Source of the DNA: Alistipes sp.
GTDB taxonomy: Bacteria > Bacteroidota > Bacteroidia > Bacteroidales > Rikenellaceae
Reading direction: 5' to 3'
NCBI GenBank assembly: GCA_020026395.1
Contig: JAHHQM010000002.1
Span: 135,662-199,661, forward strand
Length of the DNA stretch: 64,000 nucleotides
Shown here piece by piece: positions 54,346 to 62,345 of the stretch (position 1 is the stretch's first letter; each line of letters starts with the position of its first letter). The notes under the pieces were generated by a model. That model saw nothing but the letters and a program-made list of their open reading frames with translations, ran no database searches and had not been told where the DNA came from. A program made the position numbers and the translations under genes.

Positions 54346-55827
54346 ATGTCGTTTATCGAAGAAAGGGTGCAGCCCGAAGGTTTAACCTTCGATGACGTGC
54401 TGTTAGTACCCGCCTACTCGGAAGTGTTGCCGCGAGAGGTCTCGCTCGAAACCCGTTTCTCGCGTAATATCAAACTCAACATCCCTATTGTGTCCGCCGC
54501 CATGGACACCGTGACCGAAGCCCCGCTGGCCATTGCTCTGGCTCGTGAAGGTGGTATCGGCGTAATCCACAAAAACATGTCCATCGAGCAGCAGGCTGCT
54601 CAGGTGCGCGTCGTGAAACGTGCCGAAAGCGGTATGATTTACGATCCGGTCACCATCTCCAAGGACAACACCGTCGGCGATGCCCTTCAGATGATGAAGG
54701 AGAACAAGATCGGCGGTATTCCCGTTGTGGATGCCGACCACAAGCTCATCGGTATCGTCACCAACCGTGACCTGCGTTTCCAGAGCGACATGTCGCGTCT
54801 GATCGCAGAGGTCATGACTCCCGGCGACCGTCTGGTCACCACCCACAGCACCGATCTTGAAAATGCCAAGAATGTGTTGCTGAACAACAAAATCGAAAAA
54901 CTCCCCGTCGTGGACTCGGAAGGCCATCTGATGGGTCTGATCACCTACAAGGACCTGACCAAGATTCAGGATCACCCCAACGCCTGCAAGGACGAAAAGG
55001 GTCGTCTGAGAGTGGCCGCAGGTGTGGGTATCACGCCCGATGCGCTGGAGCGCGTTGCCGCCCTCTACGCCGAGGGTGTCGATGCCATCGTACTCGACTC
55101 GGCACACGGTCATTCGGCCGCCATCGCCCGCAAACTCCACGAAATCAAAGCAGCATATCCATCGCTGGAGGTTATCGCAGGTAACGTCGCAACGGCTGAA
55201 GCCGCACGTTTCTTGGCCGATAACGGTGCAGACGCCGTGAAGGTCGGCATCGGCCCCGGTTCGATCTGTACGACGCGTATCATCGCCGGTGTGGGTGTTC
55301 CCCAGCTGACGGCCATCTATGAAGTATCGAAAGAACTCAAGGGCACGGGCGTTCCCGTCATTGCCGACGGTGGTCTGCGTTACTCGGGTGACCTGGTAAA
55401 GGCTCTGGCCGCAGGTGGCGACTCGGTGATGATCGGCTCGATGTTTGCAGGTACCGAAGAGGCTCCCGGCGACACGATCATCTTCAACGGCCGTAAGTTC
55501 AAATCGTACCGCGGTATGGGTTCGCTCGACGCCATGAAGGCAGGTTCGGCCGACCGTTATTTCCAGAAGGGTGGCGAGGCCAACTTCTCGAAGCTCGTTC
55601 CCGAAGGCATCGTGGCTCGCGTTCCGTTCAAGGGTACGCTCAACGAGACGGTCTTCCAGCTGATCGGCGGTGTCCGTGCAGGTATGTTCTACTGCGGCGC
55701 CAAAGACATCAAGACCCTGCAGTCGGCACGCTTCATCCGCATCACTTCGTCGGGTATGATGGAGAGCCATCCCCACGACGTCACGATCACGAGCGAAGCC
55801 CCCAACTACAGCCTCGAAAGAAAATAG
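54346..55827 (+). CDS. guaB: IMP dehydrogenase
   Basis: A 493-aa enzyme oxidising IMP to XMP, the branch to GMP. The barrel begins LTFDDVLLVPAYSEV; two CBS domains (about residues 95-215; MTPGDRLVTTHSTDLENA) are inserted. The catalytic Cys loop is GPGSICTTRIIAGVG (near 305), and the flap has RGMGSLDAMK. Followed 61 bases later by guaA, with a small TTCCCC/GGGGAA hairpin between, so the two are a guaBA operon. Confidence 0.97.
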   Translation: MSFIEERVQPEGLTFDDVLLVPAYSEVLPREVSLETRFSRNIKLNIPIVSAAMDTVTEAPLAIALAREGGIGVIHKNMSIEQQAAQVRVVKRAESGMIYDPVTISKDNTVGDALQMMKENKIGGIPVVDADHKLIGIVTNRDLRFQSDMSRLIAEVMTPGDRLVTTHSTDLENAKNVLLNNKIEKLPVVDSEGHLMGLITYKDLTKIQDHPNACKDEKGRLRVAAGVGITPDALERVAALYAEGVDAIVLDSAHGHSAAIARKLHEIKAAYPSLEVIAGNVATAEAARFLADNGADAVKVGIGPGSICTTRIIAGVGVPQLTAIYEVSKELKGTGVPVIADGGLRYSGDLVKALAAGGDSVMIGSMFAGTEEAPGDTIIFNGRKFKSYRGMGSLDAMKAGSADRYFQKGGEANFSKLVPEGIVARVPFKGTLNETVFQLIGGVRAGMFYCGAKDIKTLQSARFIRITSSGMMESHPHDVTITSEAPNYSLERK

Positions 55828-55888
55828 CATAACCGTTCCCCACAACGGGGAATAGCCATACAAAAAGCAAAATTCCTTTAATCAAAGA

Positions 55889-57415
55889 ATGGAGAAAATC
55901 ATAATTCTTGACTTCGGATCGCAATACACGCAGCTCATCGCACGCCGTGTGCGCGAATTGCAGGTTTATTGCGAGATCCACCCCTTCAACAAGATTCCCG
56001 AAATGGACTCTTCGGTAAGAGGCGTGATTCTGTCGGGAAGTCCCTGCTCGGTACGCGATGCGGGTGCTCCCAATCCCGATCTCTCGGCATTCAAGGGTCG
56101 TCTGCCGCTGTTGGGTATCTGCTACGGTGCCCAGCTGCTGGCCTCGAAATTCGGCGGTGAGGTTGCTCCCGCACCCAGCCGCGAATACGGTCGCGCCATG
56201 CTGACCGTGGGCGACGAGAAAGACCCCCTGATGCAGCACCTTCCCCACGAGACGCAGGTATGGATGTCGCACGGCGATACCATCATCCGCGTTCCCGAAA
56301 ACTACCGTCTGATTGCAGGCACCGAGGATGTTCCCGTGGCCGCCTTCCGCGTCGAGGGCGAAAAAACCTGGGGCATCCAGTTCCACCCCGAGGTATACCA
56401 CTCGACCGACGGTACGCAGATGCTCAAGAACTTCATCGTCGACATTTGCGGTTGCTCGCAGTCGTGGACTTCGGAGCATTTCGTAGAGTCGACCATCGAG
56501 GATCTGAAACAAAAACTCGGCAACGACCGCGTCGTGCTGGGTCTTTCGGGAGGTGTCGATTCGACCGTGGCCGCCGTGCTGTTGCACAAAGCCATCGGCG
56601 AGAACCTCTACTGTATCTTCGTGGATTCGGGTCTGTTGCGCAAAAACGAATTCGAAGAGGTTTTGGCCTCGTACAAGGACATGGGTCTGAACGTCAAGGG
56701 CGTTCATGCAGCCGACAAATTCCTGGGCGACCTGGAGGGTGTCAGCGATCCCGAAACCAAACGTAAGATCATCGGCCGCGACTTCGTCGAAGTCTTCAAC
56801 GAAGAGGCCAAGCGTATCGAGGACGTGAAATGGCTCGGTCAGGGTACGATCTACCCCGACGTCATCGAGTCGAGTGCCGTTGCAGGCCCCTCGGTCACGA
56901 TCAAATCGCACCACAACGTGGGCGGTCTTCCCAAGGAGATGAACCTGAAGATCGTCGAGCCGTTGCGTCTGCTCTTTAAGGACGAAGTACGCCGTGTGGG
57001 TCGTTCGCTGGGCATCTCCGAGCTGCTCATCGGCCGTCACCCCTTCCCCGGTCCCGGTCTTGCCATCCGTATCCTGGGCGAAATCACCCGCGAGAAGGTG
57101 GCCATTCTTCAGGACGTGGACAAGATCTATATCGACAACCTGCGTAAGGCCGGTCTTTACGACAAGGTATGGCAGGCAGGCGCAATTCTGCTGCCCGTGA
57201 AGAGCGTCGGCGTGATGGGTGACGAGCGCACCTACGAGCGTTGCGTGGCTCTGCGTGCCGTAAGTTCGGTGGACGGTATGACCGCCGACTGGGTACACCT
57301 GCCCTACGAATTCCTGGCCGATCTTTCGAACGAGATCATCAACAAAGTACGCGGCGTGAACCGCGTAGTGTACGACATCTCCTCGAAACCGCCTGCCACG
57401 ATCGAATGGGAGTAA
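55889..57415 (+). CDS. guaA: GMP synthase (glutamine-hydrolysing)
   Basis: A 508-aa two-domain enzyme that turns XMP to GMP. N-terminal class I amidotransferase (residues 1-190): Cys in LLGICYGAQLLA, His/Glu in IQFHPEVYHS. The ATP-pyrophosphatase domain has LGLSGGVDSTVAAVLLHKAI (P-loop), and the C-terminal dimerisation domain ends PPATIEWE. Second gene of the guaBA operon; a hairpin between the genes may lower its level relative to guaB. Confidence 0.97.
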   Translation: MEKIIILDFGSQYTQLIARRVRELQVYCEIHPFNKIPEMDSSVRGVILSGSPCSVRDAGAPNPDLSAFKGRLPLLGICYGAQLLASKFGGEVAPAPSREYGRAMLTVGDEKDPLMQHLPHETQVWMSHGDTIIRVPENYRLIAGTEDVPVAAFRVEGEKTWGIQFHPEVYHSTDGTQMLKNFIVDICGCSQSWTSEHFVESTIEDLKQKLGNDRVVLGLSGGVDSTVAAVLLHKAIGENLYCIFVDSGLLRKNEFEEVLASYKDMGLNVKGVHAADKFLGDLEGVSDPETKRKIIGRDFVEVFNEEAKRIEDVKWLGQGTIYPDVIESSAVAGPSVTIKSHHNVGGLPKEMNLKIVEPLRLLFKDEVRRVGRSLGISELLIGRHPFPGPGLAIRILGEITREKVAILQDVDKIYIDNLRKAGLYDKVWQAGAILLPVKSVGVMGDERTYERCVALRAVSSVDGMTADWVHLPYEFLADLSNEIINKVRGVNRVVYDISSKPPATIEWE

Positions 57416-57439
57416 AACACCAACCAACAACCACATTTA

Positions 57440-57476
57440 CAGCCTCTGCCCACGTTCGGGCGGAGGCTGTTTTTTT
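57440..57476 (+). terminator. Terminator after guaA
   Basis: CAGCCTCTGCCC (57440-57451) and GGGCGGAGGCTG (57458-57469) form a 12-bp stem with one mismatch, followed by seven T. Confidence 0.9.
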
Positions 57477-57540
57477 AGCGCCGACTTGAAAAATCCGAAT
57501 ATTTTTCCGATATTGTAAGTTTCCGAAAATTTCAAATGCC

Positions 57541-58100
57541 ATGAAAACTACCCCTAAAAGCTTTATTTCGATTCCCGATTCCGCCTTCGAGGAGTTTCTT
57601 TTAAAACATTTCGACACGGATCACGACGGGAAAATATCCGCCGAAGAAGCTGCCGCAATTACGGAAATCGACCTGCGCCGTCACCACGCCTCCATTCTCG
57701 CCTCAATCGATGAAACCGGCGAAGCGTATTTTCCGACCGAATTTCCCGATCCGCACGAGATCAGATCGCTGAAAGGCATCGAACAAATGCCGAATCTTGA
57801 GAAGTTGTGGCTGAATAACTTCTCTTTGGAGGAATTGGATTTGAGCCACAACCCGAAACTGACCCATCTGCAATGCGACAACTGCCGTCTTGATCGCTTG
57901 GAGGGGCTGCCTGCGGCCTTGGAGGAATTGGTTTGTTACGACAACAATTTGACGGATTTGGAGCTCGGGGAAAGCACCGCGCTCCGTCGCCTTTACTGCG
58001 ACAGCAACCGTCTTTCGGCGTTAGATCTACGGCAAAACACGGCTTTGAGAATTTCTTTCTCGATGTGGACGAAGGGGTCGAAATCCGAAAGGAAGATTAA
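57541..58100 (+). pseudogene. Leucine-rich-repeat protein, frameshifted near its end
   Basis: From ATG 57541 a frame encodes a Bacteroidota internalin-like protein: an EF-hand (DTDHDGKISAEEA, residues about 24-36), then leucine-rich repeats (LSLEELDLSHNPKLTHLQCD-type units and NNLTDLELGESTALRRLYCD). Near 58047, TTGAGAAT appears where TTGGAGAAT would keep the frame. In the -1 frame the sequence continues N-F-F-L-D-V-D-E-G-V-E-I-R-K-E-D and stops at 58100, right before the terminator. As it stands, translation runs through the terminator to 58227. No signal peptide is visible. Confidence 0.6.
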
Positions 58101-58104
58101 CCCA

Positions 58105-58145
58105 CAAAAAAAAGACCGCGGAAGGGATGCTTCCGCGGTCTTTTC
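58105..58145. terminator. Terminator between the LRR gene and the deaminase
   Basis: GACCGCGGAAG (58114-58124) and CTTCCGCGGTC (58130-58140) form a perfect 11-bp stem with A- and T-tracts on both sides. Confidence 0.92.
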
Positions 58146-58159
58146 TATTATAAAGGAAA

Positions 58160-58744
58160 TTAATACTCGACCTTATCGGTTTTCTCGGTCCATGCACGGA
58201 ATCCCGCCAGCGCCTCGCGACGCATGAAGTGATCGCAACGGATCGAACGCATCTCATACGGCAGATCCAGCTGGTCGTAAATGAACGAATCGTCGAAATT
58301 GATATCCTTGGCATCCTGCTTCGTATTGCCGTAGCAGATGCGCTTCACGCCTGCCCAATACAGGGCGCTGAGGCACATCGGGCAGGGTTCGCACGACGAA
58401 TAGATCGTACAACCCTCCAATTTGAAGTTGCCCAGTTTGGCGCACGCCGAACGGATGGCCTGCACCTCGGCATGAGCCGTCGGGTCGCTGTTCGGCACGA
58501 CGCGGTTTACACCCGTCGCCAGGATCTCCCCGTCGCGCACGATCACCGCACCGAAGGGACCTCCGCCATTGGCCACATTCTCCACCGACAAACGGATCGC
58601 CTCGGCCATAAAGCGGGCATCCTCCTCCGAATAATCGGTGGTTTCGGGCAAACCCTTACGCATATTTTCGGGGGCACTCTCGCAGCCGCCGCCGTTATTT
58701 TCATCCGCTGCAAACGTGCAGACTGACGTCATCATCTTCTTCAT
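58160..58744 (-). CDS. Guanine deaminase-like nucleobase deaminase
   Basis: A 194-aa zinc-dependent cytidine/deoxycytidylate-deaminase-fold enzyme. The zinc motifs are THAEVQAIR (His and catalytic Glu) and SSCEPCPMCLSALYWAG (two Cys). The C-terminal part (KQDAKDINFDDSFIYDQL) is like B. subtilis GuaD, so guanine to xanthine is the probable reaction (inference). Start at ATG 58744 chosen because the upstream frame from 58804 is AT-rich and promoter-like. It lies near guaBA but on the other strand. Confidence 0.82.
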   Translation of the reverse strand: MKKMMTSVCTFAADENNGGGCESAPENMRKGLPETTDYSEEDARFMAEAIRLSVENVANGGGPFGAVIVRDGEILATGVNRVVPNSDPTAHAEVQAIRSACAKLGNFKLEGCTIYSSCEPCPMCLSALYWAGVKRICYGNTKQDAKDINFDDSFIYDQLDLPYEMRSIRCDHFMRREALAGFRAWTEKTDKVEY

Positions 58745-58821
58745 ACTCAAAAATCTAAAATCATCCGACAAGACAAATATAAATTTTTCTTGTCGGAAAA
58801 ACAAACCCGACCGTTACGGGC

Positions 58822-58853
58822 AAAAAAAAACTGACAACCGTATGATTGTCAGT
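58822..58853 (-). terminator. Terminator after tRNA-Gly
   Basis: On the minus strand ACTGACAA and TTGTCAGT form a stem followed by nine T. Confidence 0.85.
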
Positions 58854-58865
58854 TTCGCTCTTACG

Positions 58866-58938
58866 AGCGGAAAACGAGACTCGAACTCGCGACCCCAACC
58901 TTGGCAAGGTTGTGCTCTACCAACTGAGCTATTTCCGC
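58866..58938 (-). tRNA. tRNA-Gly (anticodon GCC)
   Basis: The minus strand folds as a cloverleaf: acceptor GCGGAAA/TTTCCGC, D-arm GCTCAGTTGGTAGAGC, anticodon stem CAACC/GGTTG with loop TTGCCAA (anticodon GCC), T-arm with GTTCGAGTC, and U as discriminator. No CCA is encoded. A -7 box lies upstream and a terminator follows. Confidence 0.95.
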
Positions 58939-58973
58939 AGAATTGGGGTAATCACTTCCTGTGATTGTGAGTG

Positions 58974-58981
58974 CAAAGATA
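58974..58981 (-). promoter_or_regulatory. -7 promoter box for tRNA-Gly
   Basis: Reads TATCTTTG on the minus strand, 35 bases before the tRNA 5' end. Confidence 0.62.
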
Positions 58982-59163
58982 GGTGAAAAATCACACCCTC
59001 CAAATTTTTTCGGCATTATTTTTCAAAAAAAATACTAATTCACTGATACCCAACACCCCCGAAAAACAGTTTCCGAGAGTCATTTCCACGCCGAAACCCT
59101 CCGTTTCCAACTTTCAGGGAAAGAATCCGTGCCCCAAGGCGTGTATTTTCCCCGAAAAATATG

Positions 59164-59171
59164 TATCTTTG
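59164..59171 (+). promoter_or_regulatory. -7 promoter box for the DUF3127 gene
   Basis: TATCTTTG, 31 bases before ATG 59203. Confidence 0.65.
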
Positions 59172-59202
59172 TCTTTATTTAAACCCAAAAAACAACAAAG
59201 AC

Positions 59203-59571
59203 ATGGAATTTGAAGGTACCGTTTTCAAAATATTACCCGTAACGCAAGGCACCTCGGCACGCGGTGCATGGCAGCGTCAGGACGTCGTATTCGACGTACC
59301 CGAGGGATCGTTCTCGAACAAATTGTGCGTCACGTTCTTCAACCGCCCCGACGATGTGGCCAAGTTGAAGGAGGGTCTGACGTACAAGGTGTCGATCAAC
59401 CTCCGCTCGAGAGAGTACAACGGCCGCTGGTACACCGACATCACCGCATGGAGAGTCCAGGCCGCCCAGCCCGAAATGCCCGAGCCCGCTCCCATGCCCG
59501 ACTTTGCGCCCATGGCCACCGAAGAGCCCGCCTACACCTCGCACGCCGAGGCCGACGACCTGCCCTTCTAA
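59203..59571 (+). CDS. DUF3127 protein with SSB-like acidic tail
   Basis: A 122-aa cytoplasmic protein. Residues 1-90 form a DUF3127 domain, a small OB-like fold (EFEGTVFKILPVTQGTSARG, then SFSNKLCVTFFNRPDDVAKL). A Pro/Ala/Met-rich linker (APMPDFAPMATEEPAYTS) leads to the C-terminus EADDLPF. That tip is the same kind of acidic tip with a final Phe that single-strand DNA-binding protein uses to recruit repair and replication partners. Start chosen at ATG 59203. Its role is unproven. Own promoter. Confidence 0.88.
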   Translation: MEFEGTVFKILPVTQGTSARGAWQRQDVVFDVPEGSFSNKLCVTFFNRPDDVAKLKEGLTYKVSINLRSREYNGRWYTDITAWRVQAAQPEMPEPAPMPDFAPMATEEPAYTSHAEADDLPF

Positions 59572-59748
59572 AAGCGGCAGCTCAGAAAACCCCGATTTAA
59601 ACTCAGTTTGGAGACACACAACTCCAAGCTGATTTTTTTTCGTCCGTTTTGCTTGCTTTTTTCAAACGGATTTCCGAACTTTATACACCCAAACACCAAC
59701 ACGTTAGATGCTTCCTAACACGAACCTACAAACCAAATTCATCTAATT

Positions 59749-60323
59749 CTGGAAAGAAAAACAGTTAACTTCAAGCAAACTTTTGCGGATGCGATCCAAT
59801 TGGGAACGGTCAATCTTATTCCGCTTGTCCTGGCCAGCCTGCTGCTCGTGACATTCTGGATTCCCTACTTCGGTCTGGGTGCCATGATCGGTTATGCGAT
59901 GCTCCCCATGCAACTCCCAAAAGACAAGCCCTTCAACCCGACCTGTATTTTGATGCAAAGTGGCGTCGCTACATGGGCGAATACATGCTCTGCAGTGCGT
60001 TGCTCGGTCTGCCCGTCTGCCTCGGTTTTTGTTTCGCCTTCATTCTGGGTATTGTTCTCGGTTTGTCGTGGATGCTCTCGATCTTCATCATGTTCAGCAC
60101 CGGCAAGAACCCCCTGGACGCCATCATGGCCAGCAATAAAGCGACGATGGGCAGCAAATGGACGATTTTCTTCGTTTATTTCGCATTCGGTTTTTTGGCA
60201 CTCATCGTTACGCTGATCGCCACGAGTCTGTTGAATATCGGCACATTCGGACTGATCCTCTTCATGCTCGTAATGCTGTTGCTTTGGGCATATGTTCAGA
60301 AATTTTGCGAATATTACATATAG
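59749..60323 (+). pseudogene. Frameshifted integral membrane protein gene
   Basis: Two overlapping frames make one protein of about 190 aa: ERKTVNFKQTFADAIQLGTV with two membrane helices, reading to PTCI, then from 59949 FDAKWRRYMGEYMLCSALLG with several more helices and IMASNKATMGSKWTIFFVYF, ending at 60323. The frames join if one T is added to the four-T run at 59948-59951. In the first frame no ATG precedes the conserved start; the codon at 59749 is CTG. Both point to decay; an error in the reads is possible for the T-run. Similar small membrane proteins exist in Bacteroidota; function unknown. Confidence 0.65.
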
Positions 60324-60406
60324 TTTGTGTGTATGATATTTGCCCATTAAAAGTATACATAACTTTTTATACATAAATCTTTTATCAATTTAATTCCACT
60401 AAGGGT

Positions 60407-60823
60407 ATGAAAGCAGGAAATTTATTCAAAATTCTTTTATTAATAATCTTTGCAACGACATTTGTCGCATGCGAAAGCGAGGGAAAAGACGGAGATTGGG
60501 AAGCGATGAAATGGGAAACCAATGTATCAAACATCAATAAAAACAAGATAAAAGTACCCAATGAGGGTGGCGTTTACATTATTAAATGTACGAATTATAA
60601 AAGTTTTTGGATTTATGCCTTGTCTGAAAGCGGTGAGTCTCTTCCAATAGATAATGAAGATGAAAAAATAGAAAGAGAATGGTACTCTATAAAAATAGAT
60701 GATGGAAACACCATGACTGTTTCGATTCTATCGAATAGTAGTGATGACAATAGAACTTTGGAAATAGGAATTCAAGCAGGAAATGCTTTTGATTCATTTT
60801 TGTTTGAGCAAAATAAGAACTAA
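60407..60823 (+). CDS. AT-rich predicted lipoprotein, unknown function
   Basis: A 138-aa protein with a lipoprotein signal (LLLIIFATTFVACESEGKD; Cys followed by acidic residues, suggesting surface exposure). The mature part is a single beta-rich domain (IKVPNEGGVYIIKCTNYKSF, TMTVSILSNSSDDNRTLEIG) resembling BACON-like Ig folds, though I cannot confirm this. Codon use is much more AT-rich than its neighbours, so it was probably acquired. It ends before a strong terminator. Confidence 0.65.
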   Translation: MKAGNLFKILLLIIFATTFVACESEGKDGDWEAMKWETNVSNINKNKIKVPNEGGVYIIKCTNYKSFWIYALSESGESLPIDNEDEKIEREWYSIKIDDGNTMTVSILSNSSDDNRTLEIGIQAGNAFDSFLFEQNKN

Positions 60824-60867
60824 GATAACTTTTGTATTCCTAGGAATAGCTATAATATTTTAACATG

Positions 60868-60915
60868 ATAAAATTTAAGAGGGAGGACCACGCGATTCTC
60901 CCTCTTAAATTTTAC
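60868..60915 (+). terminator. Terminator after the AT-rich lipoprotein
   Basis: AAATTTAAGAGGGAG (60871-60885) and CTCCCTCTTAAATTT (60898-60912) form a perfect 15-bp stem. Confidence 0.88.
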
Positions 60916-60930
60916 TATTCAAAGAAGGTA

Positions 60931-61218
60931 GTGTAAAATAAACTGTGTCACGCACTATTTCTCAGTAGAAACTGATCGGTCGGGGAACGGTCAGCGCCAA
61001 GGAGCGAGCCCCCCATCCCGACGAGCGTAAAATTACAATAATTTAAACCGGACTCCAAACTTTATGGCCAGTTGTTGTGAGATTGTAGCCCAATTGGCCA
61101 GTGGCATGGTCCACTTCTTCCGTATATTGCGGTACGCAAGATAAACCAGTTTCTCAAGGGCTGTATCAGACGGAAATACGCCCTTGTTTTTTGTGACCTT
61201 ACGGATCTGGCGGTGAAG
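60931..61218 (-). mobile_element. IS256-family insertion sequence remnant (transposase C-terminus plus right end)
   Basis: On the minus strand, bases 61218 to 61033 encode the last 60 residues of an IS256-type (mutator) transposase: RQIRKVTKNKGVFPSDTALE, then KLVYLAYRNIRKKWTMPLAN and a tail to KFGVRFKLL. About 80 bases beyond its stop, TGACACAGTTTATTTTACAC (minus strand, 60931-60950) looks like the terminal inverted repeat of such elements. The rest of the IS, including all catalytic DDE residues, is gone, so it is immobile. Confidence 0.72.
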
Positions 61219-61382
61219 TCATACCATCTGTTGAGTTCGGTGTTTACCTTGAACGAGGCATCGGTTTCCTTCCTGAGCGGTGATTTGTACCAAAGGCTGT
61301 TGCCTTGTTGCTTTATGGGTGTATAGCCCAAACTTTGCAGATAGTCTGCAATTCTGATTTGTTTTGCTTCCTGTGTGGTCAT
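61219..61382 (-). pseudogene. N-terminal fragment of a mobile-element CHC2/toprim primase
   Basis: From ATG 61382 on the minus strand the first 54 residues (TQEAKQIRIADYLQSLGYTP, then GNSLWYKSPLRKETDASFKV and ELNRWYDF) match the start of primase-like proteins carried by Bacteroidota mobilisable elements. The homology stops at WYDF, exactly where the IS256-family fragment begins, and translation continues out of its normal frame to 61062. The zinc and toprim domains are lost. Confidence 0.68.
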
Positions 61383-62004
61383 ATTACATACGGTTTTAAT
61401 GTTGATGAAAATCCGTTGATTTGACGAATGGATAGCCTAACACTTTTATATACAGACTTATATCTGTTCAACATCTTCTCAACAAAGCACTCACCAAAAG
61501 AAAAAGCAACAATCGGTCGGTGCTGTCCTCTCAACTTTTCTTTTGAATTGTTGAAATTTTGTTGAGAGTATATAATGCTAATTATCAATATGGTTATATA
61601 CATATTCATCATTTCCGATGCACCATCATATTCCCATTGATTATCAGTAGTTTGGGATTTTAAAGGTAGACTCCTCTAAAATTTACTTGTTTTTTTGCAA
61701 AAAATCAAGATTTTTATGTTTTTTTCGCCGACTCACCCCGAACAGAGGGGAAATAAGCAAAAACAGCTCTTTGGAGCCCCGACAGGCCTCGTCTGCGAAG
61801 ACAGGGTACGTCGGGGTTTATTTCGCCAAAACGGGTGGTAAAATCGAGGGTGGATTCGCGGATATTTCGGGGGTGTCGGCCGTTGTCTTGTGGCTTGTTC
61901 GGAGTGGGGATTTGGGGTGTCTTTGCGCTGTTGGTGTTGGGTGCCTGATAAGTTTTGCAGCCAAAAGAGTAAATCCCAGCCTTTGTCTTGATTGAAATCA
62001 GATT
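61383..62004. other. Region without a credible gene, AT-rich then GC-skewed
   Basis: 61383-61680 is AT-rich; the only frame (61379-61612, minus) has no family resemblance. An imperfect palindrome CTTGTTTTTTTGC/GCAAAAAATCAAG lies at 61686-61709. From 61714 a 121-codon minus-strand frame (to 62079) gives a Pro/Arg/Ser-rich product ending RAVFAYFPSVRGESAKKT. I have the impression of similar strings in other Bacteroidota annotations, but it looks like a spurious or decayed frame rather than a folded protein. Confidence 0.4.
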
Positions 62005-62055
62005 GGAACACAGATCGTTTCCACCGCCTATGGCGGCAGAAACGATCTGTGTTCC
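62005..62055. repeat. 51-base perfect-armed palindrome
   Basis: GGAACACAGATCGTTT (62005-62020) is exactly complementary to 62040-62055. The 19-base centre contains a second hairpin CCGCC-TAT-GGCGG (62024-62036). No T-tract follows on either strand, so it is not an ordinary terminator. Confidence 0.9.
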
Positions 62056-62120
62056 ATAGAAGAAAATGATGTCAGCCATTTCGTCATGGCGCAGCCCTTT
62101 CTTTTCTTCCCTTATTTTGA

Positions 62121-62165
62121 CTTTACTTTAATGAACGTATATAGGAATACGGGGGTAAAGTAAAG
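62121..62165. repeat. Nested inverted repeat upstream of hipA's 3' end
   Basis: CTTTACTTTA (62121-62130) pairs with TAAAGTAAAG (62156-62165). Inside, CGTAT (62136-62140) pairs with ATACG (62147-62151). The nested arms are separated by four to five bases. The stretch from 62166 to 62345 shows no gene. Confidence 0.8.
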
Positions 62166-62345
62166 GGGATGATTTGATGGAAATTGTTTGAGGGGAGGCT
62201 GATTCGTTGGGGAAAGTGTAAAGTTCCAAGCAGTCAACAAAATTCAGTCGTCACATCTTGTCGTTTTTCCTTTTTTAGATCATCATATTCGTCTTGTGAT
62301 TAGTTAAAGAGACTTTCCATAATGTTGTATTTTGACAGGTCATTC

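Noticed and set aside
61379..61612. 77-codon minus-strand frame overlapping the primase fragment start
   Set aside because: The ATGA overlap looks like coupling, but the product has no recognisable domain and lies in AT-rich decayed DNA. Not called as a gene.
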